Assembly (NCBI GenBank): GCA_028702045.1
Contig: JAQVPP010000009.1
Location: 1-18,621 of the forward strand
Reading direction: 5' to 3'
DNA length: 18,621 nt
Origin: Minisyncoccota bacterium
GTDB taxonomy: Bacteria; Patescibacteriota; Minisyncoccia; UBA6257; JAKLIH01
Positions within the stretch are counted from its first letter, which is position 1, and every line of letters starts with the position of its first letter. This document shows, one piece after another, positions 1 through 6,637 of this stretch. The translations under genes and the position numbers were made by a program. A model generated the notes under the pieces. The model was not told where the DNA came from. It ran no database searches and was given only the letters and a program-made list of their open reading frames with translations.

Positions 1-120
1 TTGTTTCTTTAGTATTTCTAAAGCATGACCTCCTTCTCCTAAAGTACAGTCAATGTATTTCTCATTTGGCTGTACATCTAGACTGTCTATTATTTGATTT
101 AAAAAAACTGGTATATGCAT
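1..120 (-). CDS. rsmH: 16S rRNA m4C1402 methyltransferase RsmH (MraW), N-terminal part only
   Basis: RsmH transfers a methyl group from S-adenosylmethionine to N4 of C1402 of 16S rRNA in the ribosomal decoding site. Only the first 40 residues lie in the window; the gene runs off the low-coordinate edge. They begin MHIPVFLNQIID and contain DCTLGEGGHALEIL, the SAM-binding motif I of the family (usually DCTLGGGGHS). The ATG at 120-118 follows the mraZ TAA stop after a single base, so the two are translationally coupled as in most mraZ-rsmH clusters. No separate Shine-Dalgarno is visible. The rest of the division and cell-wall cluster would be expected beyond the edge. Identification is firm; completeness cannot be judged. 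Confidence 0.95.
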   Translation of the reverse strand, partial: MHIPVFLNQIIDSLDVQPNEKYIDCTLGEGGHALEILKKQ

Positions 121-121
121 G

Positions 122-553
122 TTAAATTCCTAATTCTGTTAAGTTCTCTGCTATCTTATTTGAGTCTTTTTCTGTTTGCTTTTTATATTTTTCTCAAGAC
201 TCTTTATTCCAGATTTCTATTCTATCAAATAGACCTGCTAGAACTGTTTCTTTATTAAGTGAAGCAAATTCTTTTAGATACTGTGGTAAAAGTATTCTGC
301 CTTGCTTATCTAATTTTACCTCCATAGCTCCTGCTAACATTAACCTGGCAAAAGCTCTTGAGTTTTGATTAGTAAGTGGCATGGATTTTAATTTTTCTGC
401 TATTTGCTCTCAAGATTTTAATGTGAAAACAAATAAACAACTATCTAGTCCACGAGTAACAACGACCCCTTGCTTAAGGTCTTTTTGAAATTTGGTAGGA
501 ACAAATAATCTATTCTTACCATCTATTGAATGTGTGTATTCTCCTATAAACAT
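122..553 (-). CDS. mraZ: MraZ, transcriptional regulator of the division/cell-wall cluster
   Basis: MraZ is an AbrB/SpoVT-type DNA-binding protein that forms rings and regulates the mra/dcw operon, including its own promoter. The 143-residue product begins MFIGEYTHSIDGKNRLFVP and has the second half-domain SGA-like stretch LAGAMEVKLDKQGRILLP, matching the two SpoVT-AbrB repeats and the usual length of about 143-152. Two in-frame TGA codons (410-412 and 194-196) must be read as Trp. The second aligns with the Trp of ELWSKVIW in Bacillus MraZ, and the first with a position that is often Trp before the EEKL segment. The start at 553 is fixed by the conserved MF(I/M)GEY N-terminus; the ATG at 561 is out of frame. 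The gene is preceded by repeats resembling MraZ boxes and followed one base later by rsmH. It ends in TAA. Confidence 0.97.
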
Positions 554-555
554 AA

Positions 556-581
556 ATCCATTTTTTACCACTTTATACCAC
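556..581 (-). promoter_or_regulatory. MraZ-box direct repeats (likely autoregulatory operator)
   Basis: On the minus strand, just upstream of the mraZ start, three copies of a hexamer lie exactly 10 bp apart: GTGGTA (581-576), GTGGTA (571-566) and the weaker ATGGAT (561-556). The middle copy reads AAAGTGGTA. Three or four repeats of a G-rich pentamer at 10-bp spacing are the known MraZ operator layout (TGGGN in E. coli, AAAGTGK in Mycoplasma). The set lies downstream of the predicted transcription start, which suits repression by MraZ. The sequence is closer to the AAAGTGK form. Confidence 0.75.
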
Positions 582-590
582 TATATATCT

Positions 591-619
591 ATTCTATACA
601 ATTTTTTTACACCTGTCAA
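591..619 (-). promoter_or_regulatory. Promoter of mraZ-rsmH
   Basis: Minus strand: a perfect -35 TTGACA (619-614), a 17-bp spacer and -10 TAGAAT (596-591, 5 of 6). Transcription would start near 584, placing the MraZ-box repeats in the first 30 transcribed bases. This is the best -35 match in the window. Confidence 0.8.
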
Positions 620-649
620 CACCTTTGGCTATATTTTATTTTTTAATTA

Positions 650-678
650 AAAAAGATGTATGCAATATACATCTTTTT
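650..678 (-). terminator. Intrinsic terminator after the 698-1408 gene
   Basis: A 12-bp perfect stem, AAAAAGATGTAT with ATACATCTTTTT, encloses a 5-base loop. On the minus strand it is followed by a T-rich tract and lies 20 bases after the TAA of the upstream gene. The stem sequence is nearly symmetrical in base content, so it could act on both strands, but only the minus strand has an upstream gene. Confidence 0.8.
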
Positions 679-697
679 ATTGAATATAAATCTGTTT

Positions 698-1408
698 TTA
701 ATTTCTATATAAAATAATATTAAATAGAATATTTACACTTGTACCAGAAATTTCTTCTGGTTTTTCTGTTTTTGGGATAATTATTTTGAAATCTTTATCT
801 TGTGTATGAGAAATAAGATATGGTTGTTTTTCTTTTTGATCTATCTCGTGTAAGTTGATATATTTTGTTAAAAAATTAACAAACTCATCTTTATCTTTAA
901 AATTTATTTCATATTCTTTATCTACATTTAAAATATATTTTCCTTCTTCTTTTTTTAGATCAATTCCTTCTGTTTCACTTATAATCTTTATCTTATCAAA
1001 TAAATCATAAAGTTTTTCTAAAGTATTTTGTGAGATGTGTCCATATATAGGTTCATAATCTTCTCCAACAAATTCTGTAGGAATTAAACTTACTTTGTCT
1101 TTTATAATTTTAATAATAGAAGGTGATCCTGGATTATTTTGAAAATCATCTTGAAAACTAGAAAGAAATTCTTGTGTTTTTGGATCAGTTAAATGTCAAG
1201 ATTTTTTAAAATATTTTGGTATTATAATATTATACCAGCCTGGATTATTTGAATCTTCTGTAATAATTAAAGAAGTAAGTACTTCTTTTTCTCCTGCCTC
1301 TTGTCCTGTATCTACCTTCTCTTTTTTGTCTATATTTTCTTTTTCTTCTTTAACTTTTTCTTGACTAAGAGCGTGTAAATTTTTAGCTGCTTCTATTCCA
1401 TCTTCCAT
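698..1408 (-). CDS. Unrecognised acidic soluble protein, 236 aa
   Basis: I do not recognise this protein. With the TGA at 1196-1198 read as Trp, it runs from MEDGIEAAKNL to a TAA at 698. There is no signal peptide or membrane segment. Residues about 15-40 are highly charged (EKVKEEKENIDKKEKV) and likely helical or disordered. Then come two segments with similar wording, NIIIPKYFKKS near residue 65 and KIIIPKTEKPEE near the C-terminus, which may mark related beta-rich units. It is a single gene between the rplL terminator and mraZ, with its own terminator. A weak promoter TTGAAA-17-TAAACT can be drawn upstream in 1460-1430. No Shine-Dalgarno is visible. That the ORF is real is likely, because the frame stays open for more than 700 bases; its function is unknown. 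Confidence 0.7.
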
Positions 1409-1466
1409 AATACTTGTTTAATTGATATATATACAGTTTAAAATATTTTAAAAATTATTTCAAATA

Positions 1467-1491
1467 AAAAAGACGTTAAAAACGTCTTTTT
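1467..1491 (-). terminator. Intrinsic terminator of the rplJ-rplL operon
   Basis: Perfect 11-bp stem AAAAAGACGTT / AACGTCTTTTT with a 3-base loop, followed on the minus strand by a T-rich tract. It begins 9 bases after the rplL stop codon. Confidence 0.85.
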
Positions 1492-1499
1492 CATAAAAA

Positions 1500-1886
1500 C
1501 TACTTTAATTCAACTGTAGCACCTGCTTCTTCAAGAGTCTTTTTAATTGACTCTGCTTCTTCTGTAGGAACATTTTCTTTAATATTAGCTGGAGCTCCGT
1601 CAACTAAGTCTTTAGCTTCTTTTAAGCCTAAGCCTAGTAATTCCTTAACAGCCTTGATGACTTGAATCTTACCTTCACCTGCTGATGTAAGGACAACTGT
1701 GTAGTCTGATTTTTCTTCTGCGCCTCCTTGTGCTGGACCAGCTTGTACTGCTACTGGCATTGATGCTGAAACATCAAATTTTTCTTCTAAAGCTTTAACT
1801 AAGTCATTTAATTCTAAAACTGATAAATCTTCAATTTTAGATAAAATGTCTTCTACTTTAGCTGATAATTTTTTTTCTTCTGACAT
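1500..1886 (-). CDS. rplL: 50S ribosomal protein bL12 (L7/L12)
   Basis: bL12 forms the flexible stalk of the large ribosomal subunit and recruits translational GTPases. The 128-residue product has the N-terminal dimerisation helices (residues 8-35, VEDILSKIEDLSVLELNDLV), a short Ala/Gly/Gln-rich hinge (around 42-55) and the C-terminal globular domain with the signature KIQVIKAVKELLGLGLKEAK and GAPANIKE. Length is typical. It ends in TAG and contains no TGA. It lies 14 bases after rplJ, and both share the L10 leader promoter upstream and the terminator at 1467-1491. Translation probably starts at the ATG at 1886, without a clear Shine-Dalgarno. Confidence 0.98.
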   Translation of the reverse strand: MSEEKKLSAKVEDILSKIEDLSVLELNDLVKALEEKFDVSASMPVAVQAGPAQGGAEEKSDYTVVLTSAGEGKIQVIKAVKELLGLGLKEAKDLVDGAPANIKENVPTEEAESIKKTLEEAGATVELK

Positions 1887-1900
1887 AATTAAATTTATTA

Positions 1901-2398
1901 TTAATTTTCTTTTTTATCTTTGATTGCATTTAATGTTAAGACTAATTTTTGAATTGGGTACTTAACATTAAAAATAAATTTTGTATAGAAAGATTCTTTA
2001 GATGGATAGATAGCTAAATTTTGTAAAAAATCAGCTTGATAAAAATTTCCTTCTAGAATTCCTCCTATAATTTGAAATTGGTTTTTTGTATCTTTTTCTA
2101 GCTTGCTTAAAGCTGCTAAAGAAGCAAAAACATCATCTTGTATAAAAGCCATACCTAGTTGACCCTTAAATAAATCAAGTAGTGGTACATCTTTGTGTCC
2201 TGCTTGTCTTAGGGCTAAATAACCTAAAGTTCTCTTAATGATAGAGTATTTAGAGTTAACTTCTCTTAAGCTATCTCTCATCTCCTCAACCATTGGAGTC
2301 TTGATTCCTGTATATGTAGTAAAAACTAAATATTTAGAATCTTGAATTTTAGCTTTAGCTTGATCAACTTTAGCTTTTTTTTGTTCTTTTGTTAACAT
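1901..2398 (-). CDS. rplJ: 50S ribosomal protein uL10
   Basis: uL10 anchors bL12 dimers to 23S rRNA at the base of the stalk. The 165-residue product starts MLTKEQKKAKVDQAKAKIQD and contains YLVFTTYTGIKTPMVEEMRDSLR and the KYSIIKRTLGYLAL segment, which correspond to the rRNA-binding domain. The C-terminal third (FIFNVKYPIQKLVLTLNAIKDKK) is the helix that carries bL12. In the family the L10-L12 complex also represses its own operon. Here the upstream leader has a terminator hairpin and a competing pairing that fit such control. The gene is followed closely by rplL. Confidence 0.95.
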   Translation of the reverse strand: MLTKEQKKAKVDQAKAKIQDSKYLVFTTYTGIKTPMVEEMRDSLREVNSKYSIIKRTLGYLALRQAGHKDVPLLDLFKGQLGMAFIQDDVFASLAALSKLEKDTKNQFQIIGGILEGNFYQADFLQNLAIYPSKESFYTKFIFNVKYPIQKLVLTLNAIKDKKEN

Positions 2399-2497
2399 AG
2401 TATTTAATTAAAAAATCTATTGATACCTCTCAATAGATTAAAAAATGTCGACTCTTAGTTAGGTCTTACTTGTTGTGCCTAATTTCTTGAGAGGTTA
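2399..2497 (-). promoter_or_regulatory. Ribosomal protein L10 leader with attenuator
   Basis: Between promoter and rplJ start, the minus-strand RNA can form a hairpin, TTAGG...CCTAA (about 2482-2459), around the AAGTAAGA region that resembles L10-leader structures. Near the rplJ start lies a terminator: 9-bp stem AATCTATTG / CAATAGATT (2439-2414) with an 8-base loop and a following run TTTTT-AATT. An upstream segment ACCTCTCAA (2495-2487) is perfectly complementary to TTGAGAGGT (2433-2425), part of the terminator's stem and loop. The two pairings exclude each other, giving an antiterminator/terminator switch. Transcription attenuation by L10-L12 is known for rplJL in Bacillus subtilis. Confidence 0.8.
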
Positions 2498-2502
2498 ATT
2501 AT

Positions 2503-2531
2503 ATACTACCATAAAATATTTAAAACGTCAA
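2503..2531 (-). promoter_or_regulatory. Promoter of rplJ-rplL
   Basis: Minus strand: -35 TTGACG (2531-2526), 17-bp spacer, -10 TAGTAT (2508-2503). A TATAAT overlaps slightly downstream but with too long a spacer. It would start transcription just before the L10 leader. Confidence 0.7.
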
Positions 2532-2544
2532 GAAATTTGCAATC

Positions 2545-2787
2545 CTAGAAAAACAAGCTAATTATCTGTAATACAAAACCAAAGAAGAAACAAGCACTTG
2601 TAGCTATGCTTAGTTTTTTATTTTTTATATGCTTGACTTGGGTATATTCTCCTGTATTTTTATCAACTTTAACAACAAGATCATCTTGTAGTTTTTTACT
2701 AATATCAAGATGAGGAGATAACATGATAAAGGCACCTATAGTGTTAAGTGATAAACCAATAAGGACTAATAGTTTTGAAATTAACAT
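2545..2787 (-). CDS. Small two-helix membrane protein, 80 aa
   Basis: I do not recognise a family. The protein has a hydrophobic N-terminal segment (residues about 4-24, ISKLLVLIGLSLNTIGAFIM), a charged central loop of about 35 residues with many Lys and Asp (KLQDDLVVKVDKNTGEYTQ) and a second membrane segment at the C-terminus (about 60-80, ATSACFFFGFVLQIISLFF). It starts 2 bases after the trxB stop codon, so it is very probably co-transcribed with trxB, and ends in TAG just before the rplJ promoter. No clear terminator follows it. Confidence 0.65.
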   Translation of the reverse strand: MLISKLLVLIGLSLNTIGAFIMLSPHLDISKKLQDDLVVKVDKNTGEYTQVKHIKNKKLSIATSACFFFGFVLQIISLFF

Positions 2788-2789
2788 GA

Positions 2790-3710
2790 TTATTTTTTTA
2801 AATATTGATTAATGCTAAATATGGCAATTGACCCTTCAGAGCAAGCTGTAATAATTTGCTTAAACCCAGGATGAGTATTGGTAATGTCTCCTGCTGCTCA
2901 AATCCCAGGAATGTTTGTTCTCATGAATTCATCTACAATAATAAATCCATGATTGTCACTACTTATGTTTAATTCTTTTAAAAGAGATGTGTTAGGTATA
3001 CCACCTATCTCTATAAAGGCTCCTTGTAGTTGTATTTCTTTTTGATTATTGAATTCATTTTTTAAAATGACTTTCTCTAATTTTTCTTCTCCAACAAACT
3101 CCTCTATTTCATTATTAAAAATTAAATTAATTTTTGGATTATTTTTTAATTGTTCATGAAGCTCTGTCTCTCCTTTAAGAACATCTCCTCTGATTATCTG
3201 ATAAACCTTGTTTGCAATTTTTGACAAAAGAAGTGAGGCATTACTGGCTGCATCTCCAGATCCAACAACACAAACATCTTTATCTTTATAGAAATTAGCA
3301 TCACATATTGCACAATAGTGGACTCCTTTACCAATTAACTTATCTTCGTTTTTAATATTTAATTTTCTTCTACTGGTACCTAGTGTTAATAATATTGTCT
3401 TGGCTTTAAAAATCTTACCAGAAAAAGTATATATATTAAATATATCATCTTTTTTTTCAATTTTCACAACTTCTTCAAAACTAATAGGTACATTTAGTTG
3501 ATTTACATGATCAAGAAATTTTTGAATTAACTCAAAGCCAGGTATACCTAAGTATGATGGAAAATTCTCTACTTTATGTGCATAGACCATCATGCCTCCA
3601 GGCTCTTTACCTATTATTAGGCTGTTTATTTTATATTGAACAGCATAGACTCCTGCTGACATACCTGCAGGACCTGTTCCTAAAATAATATTGTCATATA
3701 TTTGTTCCAT
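2790..3710 (-). CDS. trxB: Thioredoxin reductase-like NAD(P)H/FAD oxidoreductase
   Basis: The 306-residue product has the architecture of low-molecular-weight thioredoxin reductase, which passes electrons from NAD(P)H through FAD and a CxxC pair to thioredoxin. Visible are the FAD-binding GTGPAG (residues 11-16), the redox-active CAIC (133-136, usual form CATC followed by D), a second nucleotide fold GSGDAA (149-154) and the C-terminal FAD motif GI-W-AAGD, whose Trp is TGA (2898-2900). The NADPH-specific HRRxxxR motif after the second fold is absent: the sequence there is IIRGDVLK. An NADH-dependent or other donor is therefore possible. The start is placed at 3710 (MEQIYDN) because an upstream ATG at 3737 would lie inside tRNA-Thr. 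Its stop is 2 bases before the small membrane gene. Thioredoxin-like partners are encoded at 16566-18165. Confidence 0.93.
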
Positions 3711-3731
3711 GATATATAGTTTAATTTTTTG

Positions 3732-3804
3732 AGCCATCTCTCGGAATCGAACCGAGCACCTATTACTTACGAAGTAATTGCTCTGCCAGCTGAGCTAAGA
3801 TGGC
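3732..3804 (-). tRNA. tRNA-Thr (anticodon CGT)
   Basis: A 73-base cloverleaf: acceptor stem GCCATCT/AGATGGC, D arm AGCTCAGCTGGCAGAGC, anticodon stem ATTAC/GTAAT around loop TTCGTAA (anticodon CGT, reads ACG), and T arm CTCGGTTCGATTCCGAG. The discriminator base is T and CCA is not encoded. It lies 21 bases upstream of trxB and may be transcribed with it. Confidence 0.96.
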
Positions 3805-3812
3805 TTTTATTT

Positions 3813-3818
3813 ATTATA
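3813..3818 (-). promoter_or_regulatory. Probable extended -10 element for tRNA-Thr
   Basis: Minus strand TGA-TATAAT (TATAAT at 3818-3813), a perfect -10 with an upstream TG, about 9 bases from the tRNA 5' end. Only a T-rich tract is found where a -35 would be, and this tract is also the U-run of the preceding terminator. Confidence 0.5.
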
Positions 3819-3830
3819 TCAAATTTTTTA

Positions 3831-3870
3831 AAAATAAAAAACCGACTCTCTCATTCTACGAGAGAGTCGG
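3831..3870 (-). terminator. Strong intrinsic terminator overlapping the end of the 3851-4234 gene
   Basis: A perfect 11-bp stem CCGACTCTCTC / GAGAGAGTCGG with a 7-base loop (3859-3853), followed on the minus strand by TTTTTTATTTT. It is notably GC-richer than its surroundings. The apparent TGA stop codon of the gene lies at the edge of the loop, so transcription ends about 20 bases after that codon. Confidence 0.9.
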
Positions 3871-4234
3871 ATAAATATTCCATTCCGTATTTTGCATCTT
3901 GCACCCAGTGTTCAATATTGTTAGGCACAAAAAAATTTCCATCGGGTAAATGAATGACTTCTCCATTCTTTGATATTTCAAATATTTTTGCTATATCAAA
4001 GAACTCTTCTTGTTCAATATCAAAAACACAAATTTCTTGAGAATTATCAGGACCAAGAAGTGTTTTTTCTTTAATTGCTTCAAAATTATTTATAATATCC
4101 ATTATTTCTTCTGTTAAGAAAAAAATGACATTTGTTTCGATGAAAGATAAAATTATGATTAAAAAATTTGTAATTAATTTCTCAAAGTCTTCTTTTTTTA
4201 CACCAAAGTATTTTTTATTTATAACATGGTTCAT
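3851..4234 (-). CDS. Unrecognised 127-aa protein in a self-contained cassette, apparent TGA stop
   Basis: I do not recognise this family. The product has a hydrophobic stretch at residues about 22-42 (ITNFLIIILSFIETNVIFFL), then a soluble acidic C-terminal part (ICVFDIEQEEFFDIAKIF, VIHLPDGNFFVPNNIEHW). The only Trp is coded by TGG. It is a single gene between tRNA-Gly and tRNA-Thr, with its own -10, a 14-bp palindrome, a strong Shine-Dalgarno (AGAGGTGG just upstream of the ATG at 4234) and a terminator. The frame ends at TGA (3853-3851). If that TGA were Trp, the frame would run through the terminator and end inside tRNA-Thr at 3767, which is implausible. Either TGA still stops here, the gene came from a standard-code genome, or an indel has lost the natural stop; a TAG lies in another frame of the same loop. 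Confidence 0.65.
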   Translation of the reverse strand: MNHVINKKYFGVKKEDFEKLITNFLIIILSFIETNVIFFLTEEIMDIINNFEAIKEKTLLGPDNSQEICVFDIEQEEFFDIAKIFEISKNGEVIHLPDGNFFVPNNIEHWVQDAKYGMEYLSDSLVE

Positions 4235-4261
4235 AGTTCCACCTCTTTCTTTTATATATAA

Positions 4262-4280
4262 TGTACTTGAGTACAGTATA
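4262..4280 (-). promoter_or_regulatory. Extended -10 promoter with palindromic operator
   Basis: Minus strand TGA-TATACT (TATACT at 4280-4275) forms an extended -10. Overlapping its last base is a perfect inverted repeat, TGTACT-TG-AGTACA as read on the plus strand (4262-4275), which would cover the transcription start near 4268. A 6+6 palindrome at the start site is a typical repressor operator. The -35 region is weak (TTTAAA). It controls only the 3851-4234 gene. Confidence 0.6.
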
Positions 4281-4306
4281 TCATAAAAAAATTAAATTTT
4301 AAAGTG

Positions 4307-4378
4307 AGCGAAAGACGGGAATCGGACCCGCAACCTCATCCTTGGGAAGGATGCGTTCTACCATTGAACTACTTTCGC
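4307..4378 (-). tRNA. tRNA-Gly (anticodon CCC)
   Basis: A 72-base cloverleaf: acceptor GCGAAAG/CTTTCGC, short D arm GTTCAATGGTAGAAC, anticodon stem CATCC/GGATG with loop TTCCCAA (anticodon CCC, reads GGG), T arm GCGGGTCCGATTCCCGT. The discriminator is T and CCA is not encoded. It starts 3 bases after the ftsB-like stop codon, so it is probably processed from the lepA transcript. It is an ordinary Gly tRNA, not the Gly-UCA tRNA of the Gracilibacteria-type code. Confidence 0.96.
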
Positions 4379-4381
4379 ATA

Positions 4382-4759
4382 TTATTTAAAAATATTTTTA
4401 AAAAAATTAAAAATATTAGAAAATATATTAGTTTTACTCTCTTGTTCTTGGACAATTACTTCATCTTTATTTAAAATAACAACATTCTCTCCTTCTTTTT
4501 TTAATCCTAACATAATCCTGGCCTCTCTTTCAAGTGCTTCATTTGTGAAAAACTCTTGTTCTCTGCTTTTTAAAATTTCATTTTCTTGAGCCATGAATAT
4601 AGCCTCTTTTTCTAAAAGTTGTACTTGATTTTTTAAAGTTAATCTTTTTTTATTAAACAAAAATAACTTATAACTAAAATACACAACTAAAAGAGTAATA
4701 AAGGCAAATATAGCATAACGAATAATAGTATTTACTTGATCTCTTGTTAATTTTTTCAT
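4382..4759 (-). CDS. FtsB/DivIC-like septum formation protein
   Basis: The 125-residue product is a bitopic membrane protein: short basic cytoplasmic tail (MKKLTRDQVNTIIR), one membrane helix (about 14-33, YAIFAFITLLVVYFSYKLFL), then a coiled coil (about 36-70, LKNQVQLLEKEAIFMAQENEIL) and the segment EALEREARIMLGLKKEGENVVIL. That last part matches the FtsB/DivIC pattern in which the coiled coil is followed by E-x-x-AR-x-x-LG(L/M)-x-x-x-GE. These proteins link FtsL and FtsI in the divisome. A hydrophobic tail (NIFSNIFNFFKNIF) closes the protein. The start overlaps the end of lepA, so translation is coupled, and tRNA-Gly follows at once. No TGA codons. I leave the symbol empty because FtsB and DivIC cannot be separated here. 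Confidence 0.8.
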   Translation of the reverse strand: MKKLTRDQVNTIIRYAIFAFITLLVVYFSYKLFLFNKKRLTLKNQVQLLEKEAIFMAQENEILKSREQEFFTNEALEREARIMLGLKKEGENVVILNKDEVIVQEQESKTNIFSNIFNFFKNIFK

Positions 4760-6567
4760 GATTGAGATTTATTGATAAATATTTTTCTATATACATCAGC
4801 AGTTAAGTTAAGTTTAGAATATTTAGCTAATCTTTTCTTACCTGCTTTTTGTTTTTTCAATAATTTGTCCTTTCTGGTTCTGTCTCCACCATATAAGGAG
4901 CCTGTAACATCTTTTCTATAGGCTGATTTTGTTTCACGAGCTATGACTTCTCCATTTCAGGCTATCTGTATGGCCATGGCAAAATTATTTGGCGGGATTG
5001 TTTCTTTAAGTCTTAAGGCAAATTCTCTAGCCTTTCTATTCCTATCTTCTACTGGACACATAAATGACAAACTCTCTATTCTTTCTCCATGAATTAATAC
5101 ATCTAACTTAATAGCAGTACTATCCTTATAGCCTGAAGTTTCATAGCTAATAGAAGCAAACCCTTGTGTACCAGACTTTAGTTCATCATATAGGTTAGTC
5201 AAAAGTTCATAAAGAGGTAGCTCGTAATTGATAATTAACAAGTCGTTGTTTAATGTCTCGATATTTGTTTGCATAGCTTTGTGATTAGCCATAATTTGGA
5301 TAATAGTGTTTAAGTAATCCTTTGGAACTAAGACTGAAAAATTAATATATGGTTCTTGTATATTTTTTATTTCTGTTTTGTTTGGGTAATCAACTGGATT
5401 GGTTAAATAAAAAACATCACCATTGGTCTTCTCTATCTTATATGGAACCATAGGGGTAGTAGTAATAATATCTAGATCAAACTCTTCTTTTAGTCTTAAT
5501 GATACAATTTCATAATGGAGAACTCCTAAAAAACCTAATCTAAAACCTCTGCCCAAAGCATCATTTGATTCTGGATCATAGACACAAGAAGCATCTGTTA
5601 ATTTCAACTTAGCTAAAGACTTTTGTAATTCTTCAAACCTATCATTTGTTTCTGGGAAAAATCCAGCAAAAACCATTGACTGAGGCTCTTTGTATCCTGG
5701 TAATGGTTTTATTTCTTTTTCTTTTACAATATTGGAATAACTAGTTACAGTGTCTCCTACTTTGACTAGGTCTGGATCTTTTAGTCCTGTAGCTATTCAG
5801 CCAATTTCTCCCGAAGAAATAGTTTCACTATTTACCAGGTTTGGTTTAAAATAACCAAGCTCTAGAGCCTTGCACCTTGTTTTTTGAGCCATTAGATACA
5901 AGTCATCTGTTTTTTTAATTTTTCCCTCTACTACTCTAACATATGCTAATACTCCTTTATATGAGTCATATTTTGAATCAAAAATTAAAGCTCGTAAATC
6001 TTTTTCCTCTTCTTTTTCAGGGCAAGGAAAATCAGATACTATCCTTTGTAAAAGTATGTCTACATTTTTTCCAGTTTTGGCTGAAACACATATAATCTGA
6101 TCTTCTGTTGTATTGATTAAAGCTGCAATTTCTTGCTTTAACTCTTCTGTTCTAGTTGGATTTAAATCAATTTTATTCAAAACTCCAATAATTTTTAAAT
6201 TATGATTTAGAGCTAATTGTAGATTAGCTAAGGTTTGAGCCTGTACTCCTTGAGTAGCATCAACTAATAGAATAACTCCTTCTACAGCAGCTAAAGCCCT
6301 TGAAACTTCATAAATAAAATCTACATGTCCAGGAGTGTCTAAAAGATTTAAAATATATTTCTGATTATCTAAAACATACTCCATTCTACATGGATGCATT
6401 TTTATAGTTATTCCTTTTTCTTTTTCCAAAGACATACTATCAAGATGTTGACTACTTAACTTATCAGATGTGATTGTGTTAGTTACTTCTAGTAAACGAT
6501 CTGTTAAAGTAGTTTTACCATGATCAATATGTGCAATGATTGCAAAATTTCTAATATTATTTTCCAT
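4747..6567 (-). CDS. lepA: Elongation factor 4 (LepA), ribosome back-translocating GTPase
   Basis: LepA is a translational GTPase that binds the ribosome and acts in initiation or recovery of stalled complexes. The 606-residue reading shows G1 AHIDHGKTT, the G2 switch GITI, G3 DTPGHVD, G4 NKID and G5 SAK, then domain 2 with GEIG-W (TGA 5797-5799; aromatic in relatives), YAG-like VFAGFFPETND, the LGFLGVLHYEIV segment and the LepA-specific C-terminal domain (IARETKSAYRKDV, YGGDRTRKDKLLKKQKAGKKR). Two more TGA codons, at 4957-4959 and 4756-4758, are read as Trp. The last would be a stop in the standard code, overlapping the next ATG as ATGA; under the code used here the protein gains three residues and ends at TAA 4747. 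Length matches the family (about 600). Confidence 0.97.
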
Positions 6568-6595
6568 TAAATTCTTTTCTTTTTCTATATTACTT

Positions 6596-6624
6596 ATTAT
6601 ATCTTAAAAAGTTGTTTTTTTCAA
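6596..6624 (-). promoter_or_regulatory. Promoter of lepA-ftsB-like-tRNA-Gly
   Basis: Minus strand: -35 TTGAAA (6624-6619), 17-bp spacer, perfect -10 TATAAT (6601-6596). Transcription would start about 20 bases before the lepA ATG. Confidence 0.75.
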
Positions 6625-6637
6625 TAAGTTTTAAATA

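Noticed and set aside
3711..3737. Longer start for trxB at 3737
   Set aside because: It would overlap the mature tRNA-Thr; the conserved N-terminus begins at 3710.
3729..3953. Plus-strand ORF over tRNA-Thr and the 3851-4234 gene
   Set aside because: It is antisense to a tRNA, a terminator and a better-supported gene, with no family resemblance.
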